Shown here piece by piece: positions 11,157 to 22,732 of a stretch of 64,000 bases of DNA (positions are counted from its first letter, which is position 1; every line of letters begins with the position of its first letter). A program made the translations under genes and the position numbers. The DNA is from Riptortus pedestris (Eukaryota; Arthropoda; Insecta; Hemiptera; Alydidae), in contig CM032232.1 in the NCBI GenBank assembly GCA_019009955.1, positions 71,489,501-71,553,500 of the forward strand. Reading direction: 5' to 3'. Under the pieces are notes generated by a model. That model saw only the letters and a list, made by a program, of their open reading frames with translations, made no database searches and had not been told where the DNA came from.

Positions 11157-14100
11157 TTATCGTTTGCATTCTGATTCATTGATGCCAGCAGGGGCATCAT
11201 TCTCATCTTTCACGTGAATCCCAATTTCATCACAATACTTTACATATCCATTTCTAAAGTATTCTTCTTCTTTATCATACCAATTACAAATATCAAATGA
11301 TGGGAAGAAAACGGCCGTTTCTTTGAATACTGAGGGTGGAGAATCTGTAACAGATTAAAAGTAGTATATCTAAATTAATGATATCAATAACATCTCAAAG
11401 GAACTCTTATGTCAAAAAATAAAAAGAATTAAAAAGCTAACTGTTAATCATTAAAAAATAACACCCTATTTAGATTATTAATGTCTCCAATTGAAGGTAC
11501 TGAATAGCTAATTACATCCAAAACATATGATGAAAGGATTTGACACTGAGATAATTAAATTATGAAATATGGCTTTGTCATACAGTTGCAGATTATTTCT
11601 GTTCTAAAAGTTTGGAGAAAACTAAATGTATATTCTGTGTGTACACAAATAATACAAGAGTTTGTTATGTATCTTCAATGATTTACCAGGTGAGTAAATA
11701 TGAAACTGGATGTGCCAATAGATGGATCCATCTGTCAATCCAGTTTCTACCAAACCACTTTCTTTGACAGCCGGCAAAGATTTTCAACTTACAACAGCAT
11801 AGTTCTTAATAACATTGAACATAGTGAATTTTGAGACTACAAACTATCTTGATTGATTTTTTGTTACCATTTAAATGTTGCAACATTTCATTGTATACTT
11901 GTGAGGCTCAAGGCAAGCATCCTCTTTTTTTATTTAAGAATCGTGCTTAGATTGATTGAGTGCACATGATCGACCACAGAGCCAAATTGATATGAAAGGA
12001 AAAATGTTATGTGCTAGGTGTAACCAGAGGGGTTCTATGCAAAACCCCATTTGTATTAAAGGCAAGATCAATTTGAATTCAGCATAACAAGAAAAGAGAC
12101 CAATTTTTTTAAAGAAAAAAAGCAACACAAAGTGATTTTGCTACATTAATTGTTACAGATGAAAAATGTATAAAATATTTATCATCACGAAAATTCTGGT
12201 TCCATATGTATACACCCGGTAGAAGAGAGAATGACTCTAAAAGATATTCACTGTTGACAAATGATATGATTGCTTCCTAAATTAGGAAAATCATTTTGAG
12301 ACGAAAATTGATACTATACTGCCTGAAAAACTTCAGTGGTCAGTTCTTTTATTACTTCCTACTCCTGTGTGATGGTCTTTATATTAAAATTACCAAACTT
12401 AAAGGTCGCCCTAAGCAGTATTTAAAACCGTTATTATACTATTTTTCTATGTTAACTACTGATACCATTGATTCATTGGATTCCAAGCTTATAACACCAA
12501 TAAGTTCTGATATTTAAATAAAAAAGTAATTTGGCCATTTCTGGACAACTTTCTAATAAAAAAATAATGAATCTACTACTACTTTTTATATACCAGATCC
12601 ATGTGTAGCATTCCGTGTGTTTGATAAGCCATATAATCCTCTTAAAGATGTAGGCTGAGTGAACTGTGCATCAAGAGTTCTTGTAGGGCCCATTAGTTCT
12701 CTCCACTTTTTGATAGCATCTTCTCGAGCCAGCACAAAGGAATTAATAGGTCCACTAATTAAAACATAACATTTAAAAATCATCAATATGGTATATCTAA
12801 AACATATTATTACTATTATGAGGAATTTATTCCCAGTACCCTGGACAGCTCTTTACTGGGGGTTATTTTTTTCAATTGGTAAAAAGGGTTACTTATCTAT
12901 TATAACCATTTTTGAAGTTCACATTTAGTGGCCAGATAATAAGCTCGCATAACTATAAAACTCATGTCCTTCATCGTCTGCCTTTTCTGATAGGAGCGGG
13001 AGCAGAAATATTCTCCTCCAAGCTAGAATCAGTTGTAACTTCAACAACAATTGAGACTGCCGATGTTCCCTCAGCAAAAACCTATTTGTTTTTTTGAAGC
13101 ACAGTTCACAATTTGAACAAAAATTTCTTCCTTAACACCCTCTCATCCTTAAATAAGTAAAATAAGCAAAGCAGCATGCAGAAAAGATTGGGTGAATTAA
13201 TGATTATGCAATAATTGGTAGAATTCATTGTCTACAATAAGGTCTTTTACAGTTTTACCTTTGTGTCAACGTTCATCATCTTACTCTCTCTCAATAATCC
13301 CAATAAGTACGACCCTGTGCGAGAGAATACTGTCACATTACCCATTGGGATGGAGTTGTGCTCAGAAACTCAGAAAGAAATTCAGAAGAAAAAAATGCCA
13401 AGGAAAACATGATCATTTGTGAGGGTATCTGAGAATTTTCAATTATAGAAAAAATAAAATCTATTGGGTCATATTTAAAATGAAAATTCTGTTATGGTTT
13501 CATGGCCTTTTAAATTTTTAATTCTTGTTTAAATTCACCATGCTAGTAGGGCAAGACAGGAGGTGCATTGAAGTTGTACTTTGCAAACTCATACTTGTTG
13601 AAGCCTAACATTTTTGGACAATTTATGTGGGCAGCAGAAAGATTGCTCTCTAAGAATTCTAGCTTCGAGATCCTCACTTTTCCTGGTACCTTCTTAGCTG
13701 AAAAGTGTCATGAAAAAGGCAACAAGGCCTTGTTATATTCTTTCTTCTTTTGCTAGAATCTAAGAAAACTAACAAACCTCTAGATATAACAAAACCTAAG
13801 ATTATAACTGATTTTTTTTCCCAATGAACCAAAAAAATTGAAATGTATTTCATGGGTTTTGATTCTAATGGCTCACTACTGGGTTCCATTCATTTAAAGG
13901 CACAAGTCCTTCAAAGACTATAGCTCTTAAGTGTATGAGGTTCAAAAAAAAAAAAAATTATAGTAAAATATTGTTTTGAGAAATATAAAAAAAAAAAAAT
14001 ATTTAAAAAAAAATTCAATAATATAAATAACAAATTTGATTTTCATTTTTGACAAGAAAATTATTATTTACGTCCACTTTATGATACTATGGCTAATCGG

Positions 14101-15139
14101 GATGAGTTATCTACAGGTTACCACCCATATCTAGCCAGTGTGGGCACAAGGAGATTAATTAATGAGTCCGTCACTAAATAAATTTCTACTGCCCAGGGCG
14201 GGAAACGAACCCGCGACTCTAGGTCTACCATGCGAGATTAAGACCAACACCTTCACTCGCACAGCCAACCTGAACCCCAAGATAAGCCAAAATAAGAAAA
14301 AACAACTATTTCACTTAGTTCAACTACATAAGAAATAAGATAATCCAAACTTTGAAGCTTTCACTTATTAAAATTATATATTTTGACTAAAACTTTCTGT
14401 TCTCAATTATTTTCAACTGAATACAAAATTTATAAAAGAAGAATAGAGTTTCAAAAAAATTGTAAATTTCTATCCAAAGAAGGTTTGAAGAAATACATGT
14501 ATATTGAGAAATATATTGTTGTTTATTCATTAAACCAAAATATAATTATTTAGGCAGATGCCACATTCATAATCATGTAAATTCAAGCGGAATTTAACTT
14601 ATATTTTATTTAAAAAGACAAGAAAAAAATCAATACATTGTCTCAACTGTTTAACAAGTAATATTTTCAGTTCCAAGAGTTTGAATATTCATTCCTAGTT
14701 TTAAAAGGAAATCTCATTTTTAATCTTCTTGAGGGGAAAATAAGGTATTACTACTAGAGTAAATTAATAAATAATAATGGTCAACTTTAACAAGCTTAAC
14801 AAAAGGACAAATCACACTTATATAAATATTAATAATCACCTTGTCATCATATTTATTAGCCTGTCATAAAATGGTTTTCCCTTATGCTCAGCATACATAA
14901 CACTTGCATGTTCCATATCCATGATACAGCGGTTGTACTGAACAATATAAAAACCATGGTGTCTAATAATTTCTTTTATTTCCTAAAATATTTAATTTCG
15001 ATTAGTGTTCCATGGAATGGTGATCTGGAGCTATAAAAAGAAAAGTGACACTAACTTTAACTATGTGAGGTACTTTACTGGCATGAGGTTTAATTAATGC
15101 CAAAGTTAATTCTAAAGTAAATGGTGGAAAAAACTTCAT
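11157..15139 (-). CDS. NME6: Nucleoside diphosphate kinase 6 (NME6), complete, four exons
   Basis: Minus-strand exons are 15139-15056, 14982-14840, 12754-12594 and 11344-11157 (stop 11159-11157), giving 28+47+1+53+1+61 = 191 residues, close to human NME6. All three introns are GT-AG and all phases (0, 2, 1) join in frame. Motifs seen: LTLALIKPHA (11-20), SGPINSFVLAREDAIKKWRE (76-95), MGPT (97-100), RGLYGLSNTRNATHGSD (114-130). His127 of HGSD is the expected phosphohistidine; Lys17, Arg94, Thr100, Arg114 and Asn124 match nucleotide-binding positions of the NDK family. The C-terminal KETAVFFPSFDICNWYDKEE matches the NME6-specific tail (AAFFPDF...WYEEEE). Known: NDP kinases transfer gamma-phosphate between nucleotides; NME6 is a group II member linked to mitochondria through RCC1L in human cells. 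Start: the only Met just before the conserved LTLALIKP. Usual KPD is KPH here. Confidence 0.93.
11345..12593 (-). other. NME6 intron 3
   Basis: GT-AG intron of 1249 bp, AT-rich. Short open frames on either strand (11934-12128 minus, 12296-12517 plus) carry no recognisable domain. Confidence 0.7.
12755..14839 (-). other. NME6 intron 2
   Basis: GT-AG intron of 2085 bp. Apart from the SINE near its 5' side it holds poly-A/T tracts and a GC-richer patch at 12900-13090 that resembles decayed repeat DNA. No exon is required here, because exons 2 and 3 join exactly (AG + T gives Ser76). Confidence 0.7.
14066..14278 (-). mobile_element. tRNA-headed SINE inside NME6 intron 2
   Basis: On + it reads ACGTCCACTTTATGATAC, ATGGCTAATCGGG, TAACTC-like body and CTAGCCAGTGTGGGCACAAG, then head GGGAAACGAACCCGCGACTC, the reverse complement of a box-B-like GTTCGTTTC region. 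The end CAGCCAACCTGAACCCC completes the head. Near full length. Confidence 0.85.
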
Positions 15140-15492
15140 TGTTTGACAAAAAATGTTGGGGGCATTTTATAATTTAAATAACTAACTAGATTTTCAACTA
15201 AATGACTTGTATGGGTTCCCCACATGATTATTTCAGTTATTGGACTTATATGTCAGCACCTTGAAAACATGTGACAAAATATTCTTATCGTGGAAGGTTA
15301 CGTTTCTGGTTACCAAGTTGATAAACACTCTCAGTTAACTTCACTTCTTTTCCCTGTGTCTGTTCTGTGTCGTGTTATAAACTTATTACTTAAAATTACT
15401 TCCCTTGTATACGACAGAAATACTTTTGCTATATTCGTAATTTGTTTTCCTCGTAGGAGAGTACTGACATTTTTCTGGAAAACTTAATTATT
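15140..15492. promoter_or_regulatory. Divergent NME6 / lipase intergenic region
   Basis: Only 353 bp separate the NME6 start codon (minus) from the lipase ATG (plus), so both 5' UTRs and promoters must lie here or the lipase 5' exon is farther away. I see no clear TATA box. A pyrimidine-rich stretch ending TCCTCGTAG at 15456 could be a splice acceptor for a lipase 5' exon. Confidence 0.4.
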
Positions 15493-16647
15493 ATGCCTAG
15501 GTTAGTTCATCCCTATTTATTATCTCGTAACTTGATGTCTTATAATGTAAAACACGCCACGGAATCTGCTGGTTATTTGTTACAAGATCATAAACCAGTA
15601 ACTGAAGATGGCTATATTCTTACAATGCACAGGATAGTCAATGATGTTTCCGATAAAACGCCTATTTTACTACAACACGGCCTATGGTCTTCTTCAGATG
15701 ATTGGGTTGCCCCAGGTCCAAGCAAAAGTTTAGGATTCCTTCTAGCCAAATCAGATTTCGATGTGTGGCTCGGGAACACTAGAGGCAACTACTACTCTAG
15801 GGACCATGTGAAGATGTCGCCTCAAATAAATCAAAAGGAATTCTGGGACTTCAGCTGGCACGACATTGGTCTTTATGATCTTCCAGCGATGATAGACTAC
15901 ATTCTGAAGGAGACTGGAAGGGAACATTTATTCTACATTGGACATTCCCAAGGAACTACTGCTTTCTTCGTCATGGCTGCTGAGAGACCCGAGTACAACG
16001 CCAAAGTCAAGGCTATGTTCGCTTTTGCTCCGGTGGCCTACCTCCAGCATATGAGGAACCGCTTTTTGAAGAACTTGGCTGTTTACTCTGATCCATTACT
16101 CAAAGTTCTCAAAGCGACTGGCAATTACAAGATTCTCCCCCAAGAAGGTCTTGTATCATTATTTAACACTTACTGGTCGATGAATCAAGAATCAGTCGAA
16201 AGCAGAACTAGCGCAGTGCTAAAACAATTATCATTTTATGCAACTGAAGAAGTGCAGAAGAACATAAAAGATATTATTGTTTCTCGCATGAACACTGGGA
16301 CACCCTTCAAACTTCTAGCTCACTATGCTCAATGTACTCAAAAGGATAAAGGCTTCCGTCACTTCGATTACGGACCTGAAAAGAATTTAGAAATCTATGG
16401 CTCTCCGGAAGCTCCAATCTACAACCTGAAAAATATTACAGCACCCTTAATTGCATTTTACAGTGACTATGATTGGCTTACGAATCGGAAAGATATAGAT
16501 TTATTTATAAAAAGCTGCAATGACAATGTTATTTTAGAAAACGTAGGCGTTCCAAAATTTAACCATTTGGATTTTATTTGGTCTGATTTTAGAAAGTTTG
16601 AAATTTTTCCTAAACTCCTAAATTATATAAATGGTTTTAATAAATAG
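15493..16647 (+). CDS. Acid lipase, abhydrolase (lipase 3 / gastric-lysosomal lipase family), intronless
   Basis: A single open frame of 384 residues. Seen: family N-terminal box TEDGYILTMHRI (37-48), oxyanion-type HGL (62-64), nucleophile elbow GHSQG with Ser152, acid SDYDWL with Asp327, and FNHLDFIW with His358; the Ser-Asp-His order and spacing match human gastric lipase (153, 324, 353). AHYAQCTQKDKGFRHFDYG is the usual lid-region signature. Known: these enzymes hydrolyse acylglycerols or cholesteryl esters, secreted or lysosomal. Odd: no signal peptide at this N-terminus and no intron, whereas insect paralogues usually have both. The frame is open upstream only to 15457, directly after a plausible splice acceptor, so a 5' exon encoding the signal may be missing; a functional retrocopy is the alternative. 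Insect 'lipase 3' naming is loose, so no symbol is given. Confidence 0.92.
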   Translation: MPRLVHPYLLSRNLMSYNVKHATESAGYLLQDHKPVTEDGYILTMHRIVNDVSDKTPILLQHGLWSSSDDWVAPGPSKSLGFLLAKSDFDVWLGNTRGNYYSRDHVKMSPQINQKEFWDFSWHDIGLYDLPAMIDYILKETGREHLFYIGHSQGTTAFFVMAAERPEYNAKVKAMFAFAPVAYLQHMRNRFLKNLAVYSDPLLKVLKATGNYKILPQEGLVSLFNTYWSMNQESVESRTSAVLKQLSFYATEEVQKNIKDIIVSRMNTGTPFKLLAHYAQCTQKDKGFRHFDYGPEKNLEIYGSPEAPIYNLKNITAPLIAFYSDYDWLTNRKDIDLFIKSCNDNVILENVGVPKFNHLDFIWSDFRKFEIFPKLLNYINGFNK

Positions 16648-16737
16648 CATTAAATTTGATTTAAAGAAGATATAGCATATTTTTTGCATTGGTTTTGTCC
16701 TAGTACAATAAGTGACTCAATCTGAAATGTTATTTAA

Positions 16738-16815
16738 TAGCGCCCACTTTGTGTTACTAAGGCTAATGGGGGAGTGGTTATCACCTTTTCCCAGGGTGAG
16801 ACTAAGAGCCATACA
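16738..16815 (-). mobile_element. SINE fragment
   Basis: GCGCCCACTTTGTGTTACTA, AGGCTAATGGGGG and CCCAGGGTGAGACTAAGAG match the reverse complement of the SINE tail region. The rest is lost. Confidence 0.55.
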
Positions 16816-17154
16816 TTCAAGTATCAGTATTTCTAATGCCAAAAATTGTATCCATTATCACATAAATAATTTATGTAATTCAATTTAACATCGAGTCGAA
16901 AGTAAAGATGAGCTTGTCATCGCTTCCTGCAAATATAAAACTCCATCAGATTATGTACATAATATAAAGTGAACCTGAAATCCAAGAAATAAATATGAAG
17001 TGAACTTAAAATCCAACAAATAAGTATTGCATTATATACTTTTATATTAAAATATAAGTCGATGTAACATATAATTAGAAACAATATTTTTGATAAATAA
17101 ATATTTTTTCACATTTACTCTCGTTGTAATTTTCCCATTTCTGTTTATTATTTT
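16816..17154. other. Lipase 3' flank, nothing recognised
   Basis: AT-rich; an AATAAA at 16988-16993 is a candidate lipase polyadenylation signal about 340 bp after the stop. Confidence 0.4.
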
Positions 17155-17290
17155 TAGGAAATTTCCTTTAATGGAAATCAGCTATTGAGGTTGTACTATG
17201 ATGCTGCGTTCAAAATTGTCTTCAAATGTCTGTCGACCCTGCATAGGAGATGACGAAAATGAATTCTGTTCAAATATATAGACATACATA
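17155..17290 (-). mobile_element. Hel-B 3'-end fragment
   Basis: AAATTTCCTTTAATGGAAAT then CAGCTATTGAGGTTGTACT, and AGGAGATGACGAAAATGA, match the Hel-B 3' end reversed. The palindrome is damaged and the central (TA)n and 5' half are missing. Confidence 0.65.
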
Positions 17291-17719
17291 TATCTTATCC
17301 AAGGACCCTGTATATTTTTTATTAAAGCCTACTGGGTCAAACCCCTTATGCAAAAACAACTTTATTTTTGCCCTCCCAACGCGCCTGTGCTCCTTTTCAT
17401 GGGGTAAAATTCAGAATCTTAAATATAATGTTCACAATAAATTAATTTAAGATCTGCCTATCCAACTATATATATTCACACACACACAACTTATTGCAGC
17501 ATTAAAACTTTTTATAAATATTTCAAAACTAAAGCTATGGCACCCCCTGTTTTTCTTAAAATCTAGTAATATATGTAATACGGCGCCATAGGTCATTTTT
17601 GCGTAAGGTGTTTGAGCCAGAAGGCCCATAAATAAAGATTTACATATATATCTTTATTCATTTTACATAAGTACATACATACAAACACGACGAACATGGG
17701 CTGAAAACATTATAACATC

Positions 17720-18400
17720 CCACATATTTACTGACGAAAGCAAAACTGACAACAATATACCTGAAGCATCATTAATTGTCGAAACTGCAATTGGACATAT
17801 CCCGACTTGATGCTAGATGCTCCAATAATCAAGCTGAGTAATATGCTGTTTTAAAAGCTTCCGAATATATTATCATCATATAACCTATACAAACATACGA
17901 CCATACACACAGACAACTCGACTCTCATTTACTCAATACGCAACCCTACTATACATGACCCGCTGACAGAAAACATTAGACAAAATATTCTGGAAATTAT
18001 AAATTTAAGTCTACACATACCCATAAATTGGATAAAAGCCCATTCAGGAATTATTGGAAACGAATAAGCTGACACGTTGGCAAAGGAGGCAGCTCAAGAT
18101 ACAAAAATAATCCCAGAATTATCTCTCATACATTAAAACAGACTTACGTACCGACACAACACATAAGTGGAACAGAGAATGGACATGTAACAAATCTTAC
18201 AGCTTACATCAATACATACCAAATATAACTCACAATTAAGAATGAGCATCACAAATGCACACAATTGCTAACGGAACATCGATAGACAGGACATTATTTA
18301 ACAAGATTTAAAATTCAAGACAATGACAAATGTACTTGCGGACTCACAGACAACACAAACGTTTTAACTTATACTTTATGGCTGTTCAACATTTAATCAA
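17720..18400 (+). pseudogene. Non-LTR retrotransposon RNase H domain, decayed
   Basis: Reading + with stops ignored gives FTDESKTDNN near 17730 (first RNase H Asp block) and INWIKAHSGIIGNE, stop, ADTLAKEAAQ near 18030-18100, the C-terminal RNase H signature of R1/Jockey-type LINEs. KCTCGLTDNTN near 18330 resembles the Cys motif after RNase H. Several stops and frameshifts show it is dead. The boundaries are approximate. Confidence 0.7.
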
Positions 18401-18875
18401 AATAGATCAAATTTAATAATGAACATAATTTTAAAAGGAGCTAATTGGCCAGAACCATCTCATATTATATTAACAAATATAATAAAGAACTTGTTAAGTT
18501 GATCAAAAGTATAGATATGGATGTAGCAAAAATACATTAGAATGTAAAGTTGATTGTGAGAAATGAGAATTATAATTCAATATATTTACTTTGCATAGAC
18601 TCGCAAATTAAACATCGGTTGAGTTTAACTTCACTTGATTTTTTTTTTTTTTTCATTTCATTTATTAATTATCTTACTTATTTTAAAATTTTATTTTATT
18701 ATTATTATTTCATATTATATTTGATTATATATTTGACTTACGTGTATATATTGTAAAATAAAAGTGTATTTAAACATAATCATACATGTAATATGCCGTG
18801 TGGCAATGGAACATGTATTCAAATAAATAACTCCTCATAGGGTTACTATGAGGAGAAAAAAAAATACATACAAAC

Positions 18876-19300
18876 ACGGCTGTTACCGCTCTAGTGGACA
18901 TAACTTTCGTTTAACTTCTATCAAAGTCTTTAATTAAGCATTTCAAATAAGACGAAATATTAAGGTCATTATGCCAAAAATCAGAAAAGTAGGAGAAGGG
19001 GGGAAGGGGGTAGCCTAAAAATCTATGTTATCATGAGTCTATTAAAAAAATGCTATATAGCAAATCTTTTTGCAATTTTAATTCTCTATAATTGATCTCC
19101 TACATATATTTTAAACATATCAGGAATATTAAGTTACTTCTTTTTAACAACTATATTTGTTTGTTGTCAGCCTTCAATAAACCCTCTCTTCTATTCATCT
19201 CACGTTAAAATAAGCCAATATATATATCATGAACTTATTTCTAGGTTAAATACCAAATGTTGTTTTCAACCGAACTTTAGTACATGCAAATATGTTATGC
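18876..19300 (-). mobile_element. Degenerate Hel-B fragment
   Basis: GGCTGTTACCGCTCTAGTGG at the left and AAATACCAAATGTTGTTTTC at the right are reversed Hel-B internal blocks, with a poly-G run between. The end motifs are gone. Confidence 0.5.
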
Positions 19301-19794
19301 GTGATGCCATCAATTAAGATTTTACGATTTAGGCTTGAGAATTTATCTTTGATCAACACCATATTGAACGTTCATCGTGTCATATCGGCACTTAGGAAAT
19401 TGCTTAGTTTACTGCAACTTTTTATTTTATCGTTAGGAAACTTGATATTTAAATAATTCATGTAAAACTAAAGCGTAATGTTGTTAATATCCGAAATAGG
19501 GTTCTCACATAGACGGAGTGGGAGAGTGGAGAAGGGAATTTCACCCCCACTCCAAGCTATACTGTTATAATCTTAAAGGACTCCGATAAAGATTATAAAA
19601 GAGGAGATTATATAATTATGCGTTGCATAAAAAAAATATGACCTAACCAGTCTTTTCTGTCATGTTATTTACTACAACTGTTATCCTATGGGTTTTACTA
19701 CCTTATTATTCGGATATTAACCACATAAATTGTAATTTAATTATTTTCTGCCTTCTGTGAACCTAAAAATGAAATTTCCTTATGAAAATGTTAT
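19301..19794. other. No feature recognised
   Basis: AT-rich sequence without coding pattern or clear repeat identity. Confidence 0.35.
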
Positions 19795-19915
19795 TAACGT
19801 CCACTCGTAGCTACTATGGCTAATTTAAGCAAGCGATCTCCAGGTTATTACCCAACTCCCAAGTTTGGAAAGTGTGTTGAGACCTGCCCCTTAAATGGCA
19901 TCGTTAACCTGAGCC
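19795..19915 (-). mobile_element. SINE fragment, internally deleted
   Basis: ACGTCCACTCGTAGCTACTA and TGGCTAATTTAAGC match the reversed SINE tail. The fragment ends in GTTAACCTGAGCCC, the reversed tRNA-like head, with most of the body deleted. Confidence 0.6.
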
Positions 19916-20725
19916 CGTATTTTCACATGAAGATAGGTATTAAACTACTGAACATCGTACGACCAGATTAAATAAATTTGAAGTATGGTTTACGTACTGT
20001 TCTGTTTAAGTACAGATGTGACGTCATCAGTGTTTCACCGTAACTCCCGGAGTTCTGATTTCTACGCTACCTATGTTTTGTCTACCGTTTCTACAATAAT
20101 TGTCAATGTACAGTTGGACAGTAAAATATATGTAAAAAACTGCTTTAGAAAGCTGACATGAAGGTTATTTCTACAGACCCATAAAGCCCTGATTGTAGGC
20201 AGCAATCGCTGAATTTAGGAAAAGTCGATTAATGTGCAATGGGGCATTGAAGAGTTAAGAAACAACATTCTCCTGCCCGTTATAAATAATGGTTTTTGTG
20301 TGACAATAATATCTAAATGAAACAAAAAATATTATATTAAATTTGACAGTACTATAATTTCACTTTATCCTAGATTTCCTTTGAAGATTATGTAATACCA
20401 AAGTGATGAAGAAATCTTAGCTTTCTTTCAATGTGGTGAGATAAATTTACGACTCCATTGTGGGTACTGATAACATTACGTCATCTGTGTTTCCTCTGTT
20501 GACTCACAAAGAACTGATGGAACTGATAAATCAAAATCAAAGCTTCCTCTCAAGCAACGTACATGGAACCGAAAATTCAATATTTAATTAAAGCATAATT
20601 TAATTTACTTTAGAGGCCACTTTACCAGCGTTTCATAACAAACCCCAAGATCGATTATAAATGAGGCTTAAGTAATAAGTTTTGTTAATGATAAGTTTGC
20701 ATAGTGTTTCTTTTATGCATAAGGG
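19916..20725. other. No feature recognised
   Basis: Mixed AT-rich sequence; no open frame with family resemblance and no repeat I can place. Confidence 0.35.
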
Positions 20726-20935
20726 GGCTCAGGTTCTCCATGTCAGTTTAGGCGTCGGCCTAATCTCATTTGGTAAACGTAGGCGTGTGAGTTCGATTCG
20801 CATCTAGGCAACAGGAATTTATTTAATGAAGTGCCCATTAAATAAAATCCTTAGTCCCACCCTGGCTAGAAAAGGGTGGCAACCAATAGATTACCCGTCC
20901 CAATTAGTCTTAGTAGCAGTAAGTGGACGTGAACA
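20726..20935 (+). mobile_element. tRNA-headed SINE, near full length
   Basis: The head is GGGGGCTCAGGTTCTCCATG, with box-B-like GAGTTCGATTCGC at 20788-20800. The body is GGAATTTATTTAATGAAG, CCCACCCTGGCTAGAAAAGG and CCCGTCCCAATTAG, and the end is AAGTGGACGTGAAC. A tRNA-derived head with internal pol III promoter boxes is the expected SINE design. Confidence 0.85.
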
Positions 20936-21169
20936 AATAACATTATGAGTAAGTATGTACTAGCTTAACCAACAGACTTTGCCTGCTCCTAAATTCATTT
21001 TAGGTGAGTTTTTCCTAATGGAAATTTATATTTTGTCAATTCTGTATGTAGATTCCATCGTAGATCGTGGGTACTTCGTAGTTACTTTGAATCTCCAAAC
21101 TTTTTATTAGTCATATTGTAGGCTATGGTCCATTGGTCTTATTTTATATCTAGTCTGCTCCCTTCTGTG

Positions 21170-22100
21170 TGTTTGTGGAAACGTTTCATGTTTTTTTCTA
21201 TTTTCGAAGAATACGATTATCGTTTAAATCGTTGGCGAAATTGATATATCTTTTACTTAATACGTGTATGTTCATTGTATCGCTTCCTGGCCGTTCTCCC
21301 ACTTTGTCCGATGTATGAGTTTTTGCATGTGGACTACGTCATTCATTTGGTATACATCCTTATTAATACTATTTATAAGGCGTTTTCTGAGTGAACTTTA
21401 GTTCCTTCTTTCCACTGTAAGTTTGTAACCTTGTATGTACTCGGTCCAGTATAAGTAAAAACTTTGCGACCCGTAACCGTTTGTGTCCTTGAATATATCG
21501 TGTCCAGTCTAAGTAAATACTATGCGATCCGTAACCGTTCCACTTCATGTTTTCGACTTGTTTTTATTGTTCATATTCTTAATTATTCCTGCCAATTTGC
21601 TTTTATTATCCGTTATTGTTTTATGTTTTATTTTTGTAATCTTGTAAGGGGCGTTAGTGTATTCAGGTAATAATGTACAATGAGGCGAATTGCTGCTACC
21701 TTGGATTGTTCAATGTAGTTATATTTGGCGTGTATTATAGTATCTATGGCTGTTTGTGTCCTTTAAATATGGCATTACAAGGAGTTTTTTTTTTTCTGCT
21801 TGTTGTGAGCTCTAAGAAATCTAACATGATCCTACCTGTTCACGTTAATTACGTTTATTAAGTTCTGTGTGGTGGTATTTTAGTTCATCTTCTGCAATCT
21901 CATTTTCGGTTACGCAAAATGTGTCATCTATGAATCAAAGATATTTTGTATTTCTTCACGAGTGTTGGAATGTGTTAGTCTGCATAGTGTTATAGGAATA
22001 TTTCTGACAGTATAGATGAATTTTCCCACCCCCCCCCCTTTTTCCACCTGACAAGTATGTCAGTCGTTTTGAATAAATATTCAATCATATTTGAAAAGGA
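21170..22100 (-). pseudogene. Penelope-like element: RT and GIY-YIG remnants
   Basis: Minus strand, high to low coordinate. FIDDTFCVTENEIAEDEL at about 21890-21940 carries the DD of the reverse transcriptase catalytic motif as in Penelope-like elements (usually YVDDTF). At about 21270-21340, STCKNSYIGQSGRTARKRYN then EH matches a GIY-YIG endonuclease (C--C----YIGQ-GR---R--EH). RT before GIY-YIG on one strand is the Penelope order. Stops and frameshifts abound. Confidence 0.7.
21428..21542. repeat. Tandem duplication, about 57 bp x 2
   Basis: TCCAGTATAAGTAAAAACTT then TGCGACCCGTAACCGTT recurs 57 bp later as TCCAGTCTAAGTAAATACTA then TGCGATCCGTAACCGTT. It lies within the Penelope remnant. Confidence 0.7.
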
Positions 22101-22732
22101 AGTAGTCATAGGATAAAAATGGAAAACTGTTATTGTCAACTATGCGGTTTCTTGGATTAAGGCCCTGAAATATAAGTAGCTAATTATTGTTTTGTCCAAT
22201 GGAAGGGCCCAAGTTATGTTCAGCTATATCGAATATTTTCTTGACCTTCACCTACTGAGGAATTAAAATCTTCTATAATTACAAAAATGATTTTGGTGAT
22301 ATTAAATCAATCAATTCTTTTATATGATCAGAAACTAGTTCGACTTCTTCGTCTTACTATACTTATATTCAAAATAACCTTGTATTAAAACCAAGTTAAC
22401 AGGTATATAATTTACCACATTACCTGAAACTTTTTTATTTAAGATGAAAGCAACACCATTTAACTAGCCCCCCCCCCATCAGTTTGAAGACACCTGGGGA
22501 TAGGAGTGAGCCTCCTATAAAAATATAATGTCTGTACTCTACATGTTAGCATGTTGTTTTAGCTCTTCTAACAGGGTCCTCACATTTCACCTTACGAAGC
22601 GAATTTTCGTTTGATGATGTTTGGGCAATAACAAGGCAGGAGATTTAGACAGTGATTTCCCTTTACTCTCTTTCCCAGCCAGTCTTGCAGCATTTATCCA
22701 TGGTTTCGCAGATGCACCCATTCCCCCAATTA

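Noticed and set aside
15290..15487. 65-codon ORF just before the lipase, considered as its signal-peptide part
   Set aside because: It is in another frame, ends with a stop at 15487, and no splice pair joins it convincingly to the lipase.
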